A DNA stretch of 64,000 bases from Charina bottae (GCA_023362775.1 JALMGJ010000005.1:66718463-66782462); one strand, 5' to 3'. Shown: positions 32,549-43,810, counted from the first letter of the stretch. Translations and numbers: made by a program. Notes: generated from the sequence alone by a model not told the origin.

Positions 32549-32587
32549 ATGCCAGAGTCTGCCAATGGTGGAGATGGGCGGTGATAA

Positions 32588-32619
<32 letters not shown>
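32549..32619 (+). mobile_element. L2/CR1-like 3' tail with (AATC)n
   Basis: GCCAGAGTCTGCCAATGGTG, GAGATGGGCGGTGATAAAT and about seven AATC units. It abuts the copia coding remnant at about 32620. A preceding stretch (32504-32552) contains a near-perfect local duplication of a TGTTTGGGTGCTAATATGC unit. Confidence 0.65.
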
Positions 32620-32621
<2 letters not shown>

Positions 32622-32624
32622 AGT

Positions 32625-33606
32625 TTATATGATGAAAGTAAAGCCTTTGTGACAATAAATCGAATGCTCAGTGAAAATCAAAGCAGGGTAATTGAATTTA
32701 CTGAAAAACTGCAGCAACAATTTGATGTCAAAGATCTAGGAGAGATTAGAAATTACCTAGGCGTAGGTATTCAGAAGGTTGATGGGGGTTACGTTCTAGA
32801 GCAGCGGAAGAAAATTGAACAACTGCTAAGAGAGAACAATATGGAACATTGCAAGGAGGTTCCTACCCCGATGACAACAGATTTTGTTAAGACAGAGACT
32901 GAAGATGATGACCAAACTTCATGTGATCAAGAACACTATCAGTCAATAATTGGAAGTTTATTGTATTTAGCACAATGGTCGCGTCCTGATATCGGGAATG
33001 CGGTAAATGTACTGAGTAGATATGTTACACAACCTACCCAGAGGCATTGGAAGGGTATTAAACGTGTGTTCAGGTATCTTAAAGGGACTATTAATAAATG
33101 TTTATTAATAAAACCATATAAACCATTGGAATTAAAATGCTATGTAGATAGTGATTGGGGTAATTATGTACATGATAGAAAATCAATGACAGGATTGATG
33201 ATTATGTTTGGTAACACCTTGGTGGGGTGGAAGTCTCGGAAACAGTTCTGTCGCAGTATCGACTGCAAAGGCGGAATATGCTGCATTATCTGACCTATGT
33301 TCAGAGTTGATATGGTATAGACAATTGTTAATGGATGTTAATATAACGATTGAGGGTCCTATATGTGTATACGATGACAGTGAAGCATGTATACAGATTG
33401 CAAAGTCTGACAGAATCAGAGGGTGTAGCAAACATGTTGATATCAAGTATCACAATGTTAGGAATGCTGTCAAAGAGTCTCTGATTGATTTGCAATATTG
33501 TCCATCTGAATGTAATGTAGCAGATGTGATGACAAAGCCTCTAAGTATAGATAGACATAGGATGTGTGTATCCAAAATGTGTATATCTTCTATTCTGTAT
33601 AAGTGA
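32625..33606 (+). pseudogene. copia RT end and RNase H, one frameshift
   Basis: The first frame (to about 33240) contains DVKDLGEIRNYLGV (RT thumb, the copia LGxxxYFLGI-type block), SIIGSLLYLAQWSRPDI (the copia G.L.YL...RPDI block), and YVDSDWGNYVHDRKSMTG (RNase H, with the first catalytic Asp of the DSDW motif). The second frame (33208-33606) continues with VSTAKAEYAAL (catalytic Glu) and KHVDIKYHNVRNAV. The two overlap at WKSRKQ, and a single-base deletion near 33241-33245 explains the break. The stop at 33604-33606 is near the PPT, as in copia. One lesion in about 330 codons implies limited decay of this part. Confidence 0.88.
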
Positions 33607-33635
33607 AATGTAATATCTATTGTAAACTGGAGGGG

Positions 33636-34084
33636 TGTTGGGGTTTGTATAGACCCAGGAATTTACAGTTAGATAAATTATACCAGAGAGGCTTGATATC
33701 TAGGTGAGAGGGGAATTATTCTGCAAGTCATCCAATTAGCAGCCATTGTTGTAGTGATGATGTGTCAGTGTGTGACTCATACAACAGGTGCTAAGAGTTA
33801 AGTTGGGTGTGGTGGATAATGAGAGTGACCTATAAGGTGATTGGTCAGTTTGTATATATAAGCAGAAGAATCCAGGAATTCTTTTTTCCCATTTTTACCT
33901 CTTGTATGCTGTATCGTTGGTGTATTATTTGTTACCCATGTGGACGTGATCTGTAAATACGTATGTATATAAAGTAAATAGGATATTTTATATAATCTCT
34001 GTTTGGAGTCTATTTACTGCATAGTACGTGGATCACTGGTGTCAAGGAAGAAGGAACAGGCCGCTCCACGCTCGCACTTTGACA
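33636..34084 (+). repeat. Probable copia 3' LTR (about 449 bp)
   Basis: It begins TGTTGGGGTTTG directly after the PPT and plausibly ends ...CTTTGACA, giving the TG...CA ends of LTRs. A TATA-like box TATATATAAG is at 33852-33861. The right end is inferred: from 34090 another element begins. With no 5' LTR in the window the boundary cannot be checked. Confidence 0.65.
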
Positions 34085-34087
34085 GTT

Positions 34088-34845
34088 CAACACTAAGGGA
34101 ATATGACAAGGACATGTGATGTTCTCTAGATTGTTTAATGTACTGATGGATATATGTATAGGGAATGCTTGTGATGATAATAAAGATGTGTTGATTGAAT
34201 GTACTTTTGTAAGCAGATGTTTCCATATTCTTGACTGAGAACCCAAATGATGAAATAGATAGTATGATGCAACAAGGAGCATGTATCTAAAAATTAATGT
34301 ATCAAAGACCAAGATTCTTGTGTTTGACAGGGAAGATAGAGTGTATAGCTTCAAGTTAAACATAAATGGCAAAACATCTAGAACAAGTAGATGAGCACTT
34401 GGTAGACTATTTACTAAACATGGGAAAATCTGTAGAGAAATGTTAAGTCATGGAAACACTGGTAGCAAAGGTAATGGCTAGTTTCTGGTCTGTTACAAGA
34501 AATGAAGTGAAAATGGATGGAAATAAGAACCTGCTTCTTCCCCTTTTGATACATGGAGATAAGAGTTTGATATGTCAGGACAAACTTAAATATTGAATAC
34601 AATGGGAATTGATTATAAAATTTATTGATAAAACAAGAAGAGTCAAGAATTAATAAATAAATATGGATTAAATACAAAAGTGAGTGACCAATACAAAATA
34701 AGTAAATTGAGGTGATTTGGTCATATAGTATGAGAATAAAATTGTAAAATAAATGTTTGAAGCAAGAAGGAATGGGACAAGAAAAAAGAAAGACTGAGAA
34801 AGTTACAGCTGGATGGAGTTGAGGAGAGCTTCAAAAACTGAGGTG
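34088..34845 (+). pseudogene. Heavily decayed RTE-like reverse transcriptase
   Basis: Fragments in the plus frames still spell the RT order: a QGHVMFSRLFNVLMD block (about 34107-34150, a decayed RQGCVMSPxLFN motif), INVSKTKILVFDRE (about 34290-34335, the LxxNxxKTKxM motif after the catalytic box), RTSR/ALGRLF, and near the end a FGHIV motif. The YADD box itself is lost. Many stops are present. The sequence is much older than the copia piece on its left. Confidence 0.6.
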
Positions 34846-34847
34846 AT

Positions 34848-35366
34848 TTGTTTAAGGAAAAAAATAATGTATGCATCAATGTATGCATACCAACAACCAA
34901 CAGACTATTACAACCACAAAGCATCACCATAGCACACAAACCAACTAAAGCCCTCCAAAACCTCTTAACTAAACCAAAAGACCCAGTAGCCCAAGAAGAA
35001 AAAACAGGAGTCATCTACAACATACAGCGTAAGGACTGTAGCAGCCACTATGTAGGACAGACAGGCAGAAGATCAGCAGAATGCATCCATTAACACCAAC
35101 TAGCAGTCAGAAGACATGATGAAAACTCCTTAATCTCACAACACATGGTCAGACTCATCCATAGTTTCAACTGGGAAACTGTGAGCATGGTAGACCAAGC
35201 TAAACCCAAAAAAGCTTGGCATTCAGACAAATCAGCCATAAATAGACACATAGAGATAAACCACATTTACACACCATTCAAAAGAGACAATAAAAAAACT
35301 AACAAGGAAACAAAAAGACCAGAAAACATCCTCTCCAACATCAAAAGCCAGATAAGCAGGGATTAA
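34848..35366 (+). pseudogene. PLE GIY-YIG endonuclease remnant
   Basis: GVIYNIQRKDC (the GIY-like first strand, G-V-I-Y) is followed by HYVGQTGR (the YIG-like second strand, YVG) and an Arg two residues after GR, then a stop in place of the expected charged residue before [12 protein letters not shown]. The frame reopens at 35145 with INRHIEINH. PLEs use RT plus this endonuclease for retrotransposition. One internal stop at 35091 breaks it; the conserved residues of the first part are otherwise present. Confidence 0.8.
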
Positions 35367-35598
35367 CACCAGACAAACAATCAAATAGAAAACAATACCC
35401 TAATCAAGGAACTACCAAGGAGAAAAGCACACCCCCACCAACACTGGCAGGGCAAGCTACTGTAGATAAACAGGGAGCAAACCCCACACTCACTAACACT
35501 GATGATGTTACCTAGTCAGGTAATGAAATATCTGCAAGCAAACAAACAAGCTCAGAGAGTACCAAGTACTCCACAGTTCAACCCTGAGCTACAAATAT
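34850..35598 (+). mobile_element. Penelope-like element (PLE), 3' part with GIY-YIG nuclease
   Basis: It contains the end of the PLE ORF (GIY-YIG) and the 3' UTR. The UTR includes a hammerhead-like motif at 35499-35532 and continues to about 35598, where a SINE begins. Similar PLE sequence may resume after the SINE (about 35851-35870), so the SINE probably inserted into it. The RT domain is absent. Confidence 0.8.
35499..35532 (+). ncRNA. Hammerhead-like motif in PLE 3' region (candidate)
   Basis: CTGATGA (35499-35505), one extra T, a 7-bp stem GTTACCT/AGGTAAT with loop AGTC, then GAAA (35525-35528) and TATC. This matches the hammerhead core CUGANGA - stem II - GAAA - (N)UH, with a 2-bp stem III closing A-U and U-A and C as the cleavage-site base. 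PLEs are known to carry hammerhead motifs. The extra nucleotide before stem II departs from the textbook core, and stem I is not clear. Confidence 0.5.
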
Positions 35599-35599
35599 T

Positions 35600-35850
35600 T
35601 TATTTTATTTATTTATTTATTTTCTATCCCACCTTTATTATTTTTATATATAACTCAAGGTGGTGAACATACCTAATACTCCTTCCTCCTCCTATTTTCC
35701 CCACAACAACAACCCTGTGAGGTGAGTTGGGCTGAGAGTGTGTGACTGGCCCAAGGTCACCCAGCAGGCTTTCATGCCTAAGGCGGGACTAGAACTCTCA
35801 GTCTCCTGGTTTCTAGCCCATTGCCTTAACCACTAAACCAAACTGGCTCT
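35600..35850 (-). mobile_element. tRNA-derived SINE, full-length style, minus strand
   Basis: Minus-strand head AGAGCCAGTTTGGTTTAGTG with TAAGGCAATGGGCTAGAAAC, body GGTGACCTTGGGCCAGTC, CTCACCTCACAGGGTTGTTG, tail ATAAAGGTGGGATAGAAAAT and (AAAT)n. It is the same family as the SINE split at 26185/28672. Confidence 0.8.
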
Positions 35851-35859
35851 CTTCTATTG

Positions 35860-38745
35860 GCATCAATGTATAGATGTGGTGAACACAAGGCTAATTTGCA
35901 AAGATAGAAAAACACATACAGGTATTTTGTAGCAAACAGTGGCAACTTAAACTAGATTTTGTCAGATTTCCCTTTCCTTTTTCTTTGCATATCATCAATG
36001 AAGTAAAACTAACCAATCATTACCATTTTGCACAGAGATATAGCACAGAGAAAAAATAATGTTTTGATAGTTGTCTCATAGAAATAGATATATTTAAACT
36101 AGCTCTAAGTTTGGTTTAATCAAGTATAATATAATATGGCAGTAAAATGCTAAGAAAATGTGTGATTTTTTTTTCTAATACAGGTTTTTAACGAAGCTAT
36201 TGGATAAATGGTTTATGTCCACACTGGGAAGCCATACATTTGCTATTGCTTATCTTAGATGGCTCATCAAATATTTTCTTATTCTTCTGCATACTTCTTC
36301 CCGTTGTTTAAATGTATAGCAAAACCCTTCCTTCCTGATCTCCAATGGGGGATTTTTGCTATCCCTTCTCACTCCCACATATGAATTATTCTAGTATTGC
36401 CCTGGAGACATCATTGTGAATTCAATTCACTCTACAGTCCTGGGTTGAAAGGATGCCCAGAAGAATTATGCTGCCTCAAAGGTTTGGAAATCCTTGTTTT
36501 CTTTCTACTCTGTTTCACAAATTATTAAAATAAATTGTTAAAAATTAAAAAGCAGAGCTTGTAGCTGAAAACCACCTTCTTTGGAGATGCTGTAAGAATT
36601 CTAATAATGTAGCTGATGCATTCAAAGCTAGGTTCTATTTTTTGGCTAAAGAAATTGTTTGTATGATATGTATGCATGTGAGTGTGAGTGACATGAATGT
36701 TCTAAAGTCAAAAATATTGTTGTAATATTGTGAGTGCTATGCCTTTTAAAATAATATCAGCAATGAATATTATTCATTGGAAGGAGTTGCAATCTACATC
36801 TGAATTCCCTAGAAATGTCTTGAAAAATTCTAACTAGCAAAACAAGAAATGGAATATAGTTGGCATGACAAAACAAAGTTGCAGTAGATTTTTCTTTGCA
36901 ATTTCAGAACTGCTTGGCGTAAATCTACAAATCTAGCCTGCATTATAATATGAAAATAAATATGGCAGTGTTAATCTTGCCTGTTTTGTATTTCACAAAT
37001 CTGCCATGCTGTTTCATATACAGTACCTGATTATTAGTACTTATGTACATTGTAACTGATGTCTTTAGCATTATTATTTCTGACTTTAAATTACATTTCA
37101 TTAGGGTTTTTTTTAAATATAAGACTACACTTTATATAACCTTACCTCAAAATTCCTTGCTAGTTCAGGCATTGTATTATATTAATAAAAACATAACTCA
37201 CAGTTCTAAATCATTGTTGGAAATGTAATATTTGAACCAATGGCACATAGGCCTCACATACTCAAATAAGAATGCTCTGCAATGAACTCATGCATATGGC
37301 TACAAGTGAGATTGTGATTATACCTCCGATGTTGAACAATTAGTGGAGACATAGGCTGCATTCAGTCAACATTTCATCTTAAGAAACCAAGATATGCATG
37401 TGTTTGAGACACCTGTATGCAGTGATTCCATTCTTCCCCTTTATGTGAGTGATGAAACAAATAAGAATAGCTTTAATTTGAAACCAGGAACTATGGTTAA
37501 TGGCCTCAAAACAAGCTAGAATATGACCCCTTTACTTAAATTGACTTATCTGGAATTTATAACAAATTGTGGCTTCTGGGAGTCCTCTTACATAACAAAA
37601 GAAACCTAAAGGTTGAAGACATAGTCAGTGATTCTCTTCTCTTTGCCTTGGTTATCAGTGAATTTATCACCTACTGAAGCCATATACACAGCAGCTCCTT
37701 TGCCAAACTCCAACCCCAGAGCCAGCGCAAAATTCTGCCACCCTAAAATTTGCTGTCCCAAGAGTGTGGCCCTCACCATATACCTAGAAAGGGTCTGTGT
37801 GCACTACTACCCCTATAGCTTTAATGTACAATATTCTAAGGGCCATGAGTGGTGGTTCACTCAGCTGAAATTTCAGCCCTGCCCAACATCCACCACATGA
37901 AAAGTTTCTTCTAACTGACATAAGCAACACTCTGGTTACTCCTGGCATTGGTTTCCCCTATCCCCATTGTACTCTTGACCAGTTGAACTTATTTTTGTTC
38001 CTTGAAACTGTGGGTCAACCTGTCAACTGGCCTACTGACTACCAGGTAACAGCAAACAGGGTTTTTTAATCTCTTAGTTGGCATCTAGTGGTCATCTGGA
38101 TATGTGCAGCTACTAGATAAGTGCTGTTGACCATCTGGAGTTTGAGAAAAGGGGATCACTACAGGAATTGGGGACTATCTATGGGGACCTATGTTACAGC
38201 ACCTGCCCTTTGGAATAGTATTACCCCTGATTCCCCCTAACGTATGTTTATTTCGTTACGTTTTCCCTGAAATCTCTTTGGGCGCTTGAAACTTTCCATG
38301 TTTTACTATTGTGCCTATTGTTTTATAGGTTTAGTTATTTAGATTAGTTTCATAGACTTTATAATTTAATGCTCATAATTTAATGTTCTATTTTATTCAT
38401 GTTGGTATGGTTGCTTTATTGTATTTTATCTTGCAATATGGTGGTCATTAACCATATTAAAGTCTCTCTCATTCTCTCTCTCTCTTCTCTGAATTTCTCT
38501 CCTCTTTCCCAGCTTGTGTTTGCTCTTTTAGAAGCTATATCACACTGCTGCTTCACAGTCATCTTGTGATAAGCTATAGTTCCAAAATCCTTTCTGCACA
38601 TACTAATCCCAAACCAGGTATCTCTCATCTGACATCTTCTCATATTACCTCTTTTCCTAAGCTAAGTTACTGTATATCTATTAAATCTTATTTGCTTTCT
38701 TGTAAGAGGAGCTTAAGTTTATCTTGTTAATTGTTTATTGTCCAT
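35860..38745. other. Unassigned DNA
   Basis: No gene was recognised. A 90-codon frame at 37628-37900 is more GC-rich and could be an old coding remnant (it contains HEWWFTQLKF), but I cannot name it. About 38200-38470 has a GGTGGTCATTAACC-like segment that may be a decayed LINE 3' end. Confidence 0.35.
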
Positions 38746-38751
38746 ACTCTT

Positions 38752-40560
38752 TTTTGTAATAAGAATTTTATTAAGTTTAAGAAAAAGATGAAAACTACAA
38801 AAAAAACCCAAAAAACTACAAAAGAAAAAAAAGAAAAAAAGGAAACTAAAAAAGGTGTGAAACACAAGAGAGAAATTTTTTAGAAATTACATACAGAGGT
38901 GACTTCCAACTTTGAACAGCCAGAATATACAGCAATTTCTCTAATCAATCCCTTACTCTATATCAAACCAAGATCACATAATTTCTATAAATCCTTCCAT
39001 TAGCACATATACAAATCACTAATGCAATTGCTCCTTCCCCTTATATAAAGAAAATATTTATATTTATATTATTTATATTTATATTTATATTTATATTTAT
39101 ATTTATATTTATATTTATATTTACAGTATATATACAGTATATACTGTATATATATTTCTAAATCAACTTCCCTCCCCATAAGACAACTTCCATTAAATTA
39201 TTTCCTTCCTATCACTATTCTATATACAGTATTTCTGTCCACTATAATGCAAATTAAGTTATAAAATAAAAATTGTCTGCTTTTATAATTAATAACACTA
39301 CAATACTTAACCCTATTAAACCTAAAAATCAAATAATTATTATTATATCTTATAGATATCTAATAAATCTTGCAAATCAAACAAACCTTAAAATAAATTC
39401 CAATAGATCTTAATCCAAGTCATTAAAAAGAAATGAAATAAAATGAAAATTTTACCCCACTTCAAAATAAACTAAAATAGTTACATATCTTCCAATTACA
39501 CTCAAGGCATTTTTCTTGTAGAAATCAGAAGGCCCAGCTGTCCCCCTTAAAAATTCAAACCTCTCAGCAAAAAAACTCCCACAGAACATATTCTCTTCTC
39601 TCTCATAACAGTCCTTCTGAAAGACATAACATTTCCCCAGAAAAACAAAACTTTTTATAATCTGCAGTTCAGACTGCTGCTTTAACCCCTTCAGCACCAA
39701 GATGTAGTCTTTGCCTGGTGTTATTTCAGTGTCACAGACAACAAGAACATCTCCATCTTTGCCAAGATCTTCATCTTCATCTTCCTCCATAAGGTCTTCA
39801 GCCAGATGGTACACTTTAGAAATAATCTCTTCCCCAATGTCCCATATATTCTGCAGAATAGCTTGATAGCACTCTGAAAAAATCTCTTTAAAGGACTGCT
39901 TACGCTCACGATGAAACTCTGAAAATACCTCTTTAAAATCTTCCATATTTCAGGCAGTAGATTATGGCACCCCCTAGATATTTAATTCACATAGATAGGA
40001 GTTAATGAGTTAATCAGTTGATACAAAGTTCCAAATGAAATTGAAACAAAAAAAAGTGTACTAACAAACAGATCTCAAGGAAAGTGAACAGAAAACTAAG
40101 AATTAAAAATGAGAAATCCAACATGTAGGAAAATATTCAATCCTTCAAATTCAGTACAAAAATAATAAGCGGAAGGCAATTATTTACTTTCAGTCTTCCT
40201 TAATCCTTGAACGGGAAAGCAAGCCAAAACTTAAAAAGATTTTTAAAAGTAATCCAGAAATAACGATAAGCACCAAGAGAGTCTGTTTCTTCTTACTGTG
40301 GAAAGCCTCTTTTAGGGTTCAAAACTTTAAAAAAAATATAAACTGGGTGCTTTAGAAATGAGAAGGCTGGACTTACTGTCCCTTTAAGGGCTGCAACGTG
40401 GCTCGGAAATGTTGAAATCCTAGCCTCCCAGCGAAGCCTTTACCTGTCGATCGCACACGCTGTCCACAATCTCCTGGCTGCAACTCGTCATCCGGAGGAC
40501 AAATGGGTCATTTCCAAGCTTTTTCCTTCATCCGTAAAAAAGCTCTGGGCTACAGGAGAA
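38752..40560 (-). mobile_element. L1-like element without ORF2, minus strand
   Basis: Read on the minus strand: a GC-moderate 5' region (about 40560-39950), an ORF (39946-39452), then about 0.7 kb of A/T-rich non-coding sequence including (TTTATA)n (39058-39122), ending TTAATAAAATTCTTATTAC and an A-run at about 38752. A 5' UTR-like piece contains GGGACAGTAAGTCC, similar to AGAACAGTAAGTCTC in the element at 45978. No RT motif is present in any frame. Confidence 0.55.
39452..39946 (-). pseudogene. Possible L1 ORF1-like frame, 164 codons
   Basis: The frame opens MEDFKEVFSEFHRERKQSFK, which is helical and repeats an F-K-E-[VI]-F-S-E-[FC] unit at residues about 3-10 and 19-26, followed by an acidic stretch (residues about 54-66, EEDEDEDLGKDGD). 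The rest is not recognised. It is uninterrupted over 164 codons. By position after a 5' UTR and in an L1-like element it is a candidate ORF1 derivative, about half the usual length. It could alternatively be an unrelated captured sequence. Confidence 0.45.
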
Positions 40561-41690
40561 ACCTGTATATCAGCAATATATGTTTTTCTTAACTGTGTAT
40601 TGGGCAAGAACTTGGCCCACCAGTCACAAAATGTCAGTCATGGATATAAAAACAAACTCTTTCTCTACTTGTTCCAAAGGTGAGAGAAGAGTCACTAGAG
40701 GAAAATGTGAGAGGTAGACTAAATTCATAATTAAAAGAGAATTTCATTTAACAGAATACAAAATGACAGTATATTGCTGACACTAACAAGATATGAAGAG
40801 CATTAAGTTGTTATTAATAAGACAGCAGTAGCTGGTATCTTTAAGCAGACTATATCTTTCAGAAAACTGAAGAAAACTAGAAAGTCAGTATCCAGTTACA
40901 GGGTTTTAGCATAAAAGTACATTAAATAATGATATCTTGTGCTTCCCTAGTACCTTTTATGGCACTTGAAAGACTTTGAGGAGAGAACTATCACACAGTT
41001 CAAGCTCACATCCCTATAATTTATAGCTATTTCTATAGTGTCATAGCTGTGGCTAAAACTGCAAGGTTCAATGAACTGCAGTATAACATCAAACTGGGGG
41101 GAAAAAACAGATAATTCTTCCTCATGCACAACAGATATGACAAGGAGGATATCCCTGTTAACCTCATAGGTGACCTTCAATCATACACAACTGTGCCATG
41201 ATGTGAAACAGTTCAATACAACCAAGCTTAACCCAGATAGGGGAATTGTGAACTTTTAAAAGGAAGCTATGCACTCTTGAAAAAATAATAATCTTGTTGA
41301 GCTTGGTAAACTAGGATATAGGGAATGATATTAAGATATGCTCAGATAAGGTTTCTGCCTGTGATGAATGGAAATAGAACAAATATTCTAGCTAACAAGT
41401 TTATTTGCTTATAAACCTTTGTGAATTACATTCCACTTCAAATGAAAGAGGCAGTTTATAGTCAGTAAACACACACACACACACACACGAATACATACAC
41501 ACAAATAGCTGTTTTGAGGAAGGACTGGGAGAGAAGAGTGAGGAAGCTGCCATAAGACTATCTGCTACGTAAAACAAAGTAGGGACAGCATGCAAAGCAT
41601 AGCTTCTGGAATTTTTTCAAGGCCCTTGATCAGCAGTAGCTGTAGGAGGGGACTGTATTTTCTTGTACTTTATGAACGAACATGTTGCTT
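40561..41690. other. Unassigned DNA with (AC)n
   Basis: No gene was recognised. A short (AC)n run lies at 41469-41489. Confidence 0.4.
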
Positions 41691-41692
41691 CT

Positions 41693-41828
41693 GTGTGTGT
41701 GCATCTCTGTCCCCTTATGTTGGGTTTGTGTGTGTGTCTCTGTCCTCTTATGTTGGGTTTGTGTGTCCCCTTATGTTGGGTTTGTGTCTGCCTCTCTGTC
41801 CCCTTATGTTGGGTTTGTGTGTGCATAG
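41693..41828. repeat. Minisatellite, about 4 units of a 30-40-bp motif
   Basis: Four copies of a unit containing CCCCTTATGTTGGGTTTGTG (one copy TCCTCTTATG) are joined by GTGTGTGTCTCTGT-type linkers of variable length. Sense and antisense ORFs through it are artefacts. Confidence 0.9.
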
Positions 41829-41869
41829 CACAGGGAAGACTGCTATACTTCATTCTGCACCATGTGACA

Positions 41870-41952
41870 GGAAGGAGGGAGGGAGGGAGGGAGGGAGGGA
41901 GGGAGGAAGGAAGGAAGGAAGGAAGGAAGGAAGGAAGGAAGGAAGGAAGGGG
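41870..41952. repeat. (GGGA)n / (GGAA)n microsatellite
   Basis: GGAG/GGGA units pass into GGAA units. It immediately follows the minisatellite. Confidence 0.95.
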
Positions 41953-41959
41953 AAAATTC

Positions 41960-43810
41960 TTTTTCTTCATAGTCCCTGGTCAGAACTAGCCCATCTTTCT
42001 TTTCTTAGCTTCTCCCCTCATACCAAATCTTGTCCCAGTGTTAGAGAATTATTATGCTGATGTAAAGATACAGTTCCAACCCCCTTTATATATTTTATTT
42101 CCAACATTCTATTAGGTTGAAAAGAAAAAACAAATCTGGGGAGAGGGGTCAGTACAATGCCTCATGCCTCCATTTTCAGCACCATGTGCACTCATTCAGG
42201 CTATACAGAATTGAGTTCCAGTCTAAAGTCAAGAGAGGCACAAAAGGGTCAAGAGAAGTATCAGTAAACACAATCTCCTTCCTGCTCCAGATTAAGATTG
42301 AAGCCAGTGTTGGCAGCTCAGAGAAGCAGGTTAGATGATCACTGAGAGAACAGCAAGTAATGGGTCAGCAACAAGTAGGCCCAACATCAGCACCTGGTGA
42401 TCAGCTGATCTGCTTACTACAACAGTCATCCTTGGTTCTTGTTTTCAAGCTGCAGGATTTTTAAAAAAAATAAACCCTAACTCATTGATAATGTAGAAGT
42501 ATGTAGACTACGAAAGCAGCCCTTAGATCAACCTAGAGCTCAAATTAACCGGATCCAAAAATCTGTCATACTCTAATTGATTATTATATGATTATGATTA
42601 TTGATTATATAATTGATATTGAATGCACACAAGATACTGAATAAGAAGCCAGATTGATTGATTCTGAGGCAGTTCCATTAAAAAGTAGATTTTTGAACAC
42701 CAAAGGAGGGATTTTTCCATTTGAATACTTAGATGATTCTATGATTAGGCTGTATTACTTCCACTTCTGCTAATGAAGATTTTCTCCCACAGTTTATTCA
42801 GGCCCTCCTGACAGAATTGGCAGCTTGTATTCCAATTATGTCTACATATTTTTTTCTTTATGAAAGACATAACTAATTAGGTAGTTAGTACCAAAACTAC
42901 CACAAACATTTTTATCTTCCCAGACTAATACGTTCTATACATTTCACCAATTACGGTATCTGCATGATTTATTATAGTGTCTTGATATCAGTACATGTCA
43001 TCTATATATTATTGAAGTTAAACCAAGTAAATGAGAGTTTGAGGTAGTTCTCATCCTTCTATTTCATTAGATAATTTTTCCTCAGTCAGTGTGTGGTCAT
43101 CAGGTAAATTCAGTCTTTGGATTAAAGCCCAGAATTTTCAGTTTCAATCCCTTTAAAGAAAAGACTGCTAAAATAGTTTACTATGCTATTTATTTGGCAA
43201 TACTTTTAAGTAATTAGTTTGAGCAATCTCATTATTCAACACAACTCTTTCTCCTCTTAGTTATTAGCCTAACTAGCAATTTCTCTGTTTATTTTCTCAT
43301 TCATAATAATTGGACCAGCACATAATATGACCATTCTAACTGACCTGATACTTACCACAATCTGTTAATGCCTCTTCTCAGCGAGCTCTGGGTACAAAAT
43401 GAGAAATGTGGGCCTGAAAATACATCTATTAAGAAGTACTAAAATAATCTTCACTTATTAATGGCTTCCTTTTAACATCCCAATTAGCTTGTATATGGGC
43501 AATTGTTTTTTATATGTCTGGTAGGGTTGTAAGCTAGACTGGGAAATCAAAAGATATCCTGGAAGAAGACAATGGTGAAGGACTTCATACTCTTGCCAAA
43601 AGAAACTGCATCCACATGTTTATGACATCACCCAACAGTCTTCACCTTTTGATTCATCCAAAAAGATGCAGATGGGCTTTGATGCCTTTCAGGATAAAAG
43701 CCCTTACAAAGTGGATTTTATGAAGCCATCATAATCAGTTGCAACCGCCTATGCAGTTAATATAACCATTATATTATAACCCTGTAAAACCATACAAAGA
43801 GACTAGAAGC
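41960..43810. other. Unassigned DNA
   Basis: No gene or repeat was recognised. Confidence 0.4.

Larger units (their letters stand above)
32620..34084 (+). mobile_element. Ty1/copia LTR retrotransposon, 3' part with 3' LTR
   Basis: The remnant holds the end of RT, RNase H, a purine-rich PPT (AAACTGGAGGGG, 33624-33635) and a probable 3' LTR. Gag, protease, integrase and most of RT are missing; the left edge is an abrupt join to a LINE tail. Ty1/copia elements are uncommon in vertebrates but have been reported in fishes, amphibians and reptiles. Confidence 0.85.

Noticed and set aside
37628..37900. Possible retroviral or host coding remnant (90 codons)
   Set aside because: The frame is GC-richer than its neighbours and reads plausibly, but I could not match it to any family, so no call is made.
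41590..42060. 156-codon plus ORF and overlapping minus and plus ORFs
   Set aside because: They run through the minisatellite and the GGAA array, and the peptides are repeats of the unit.
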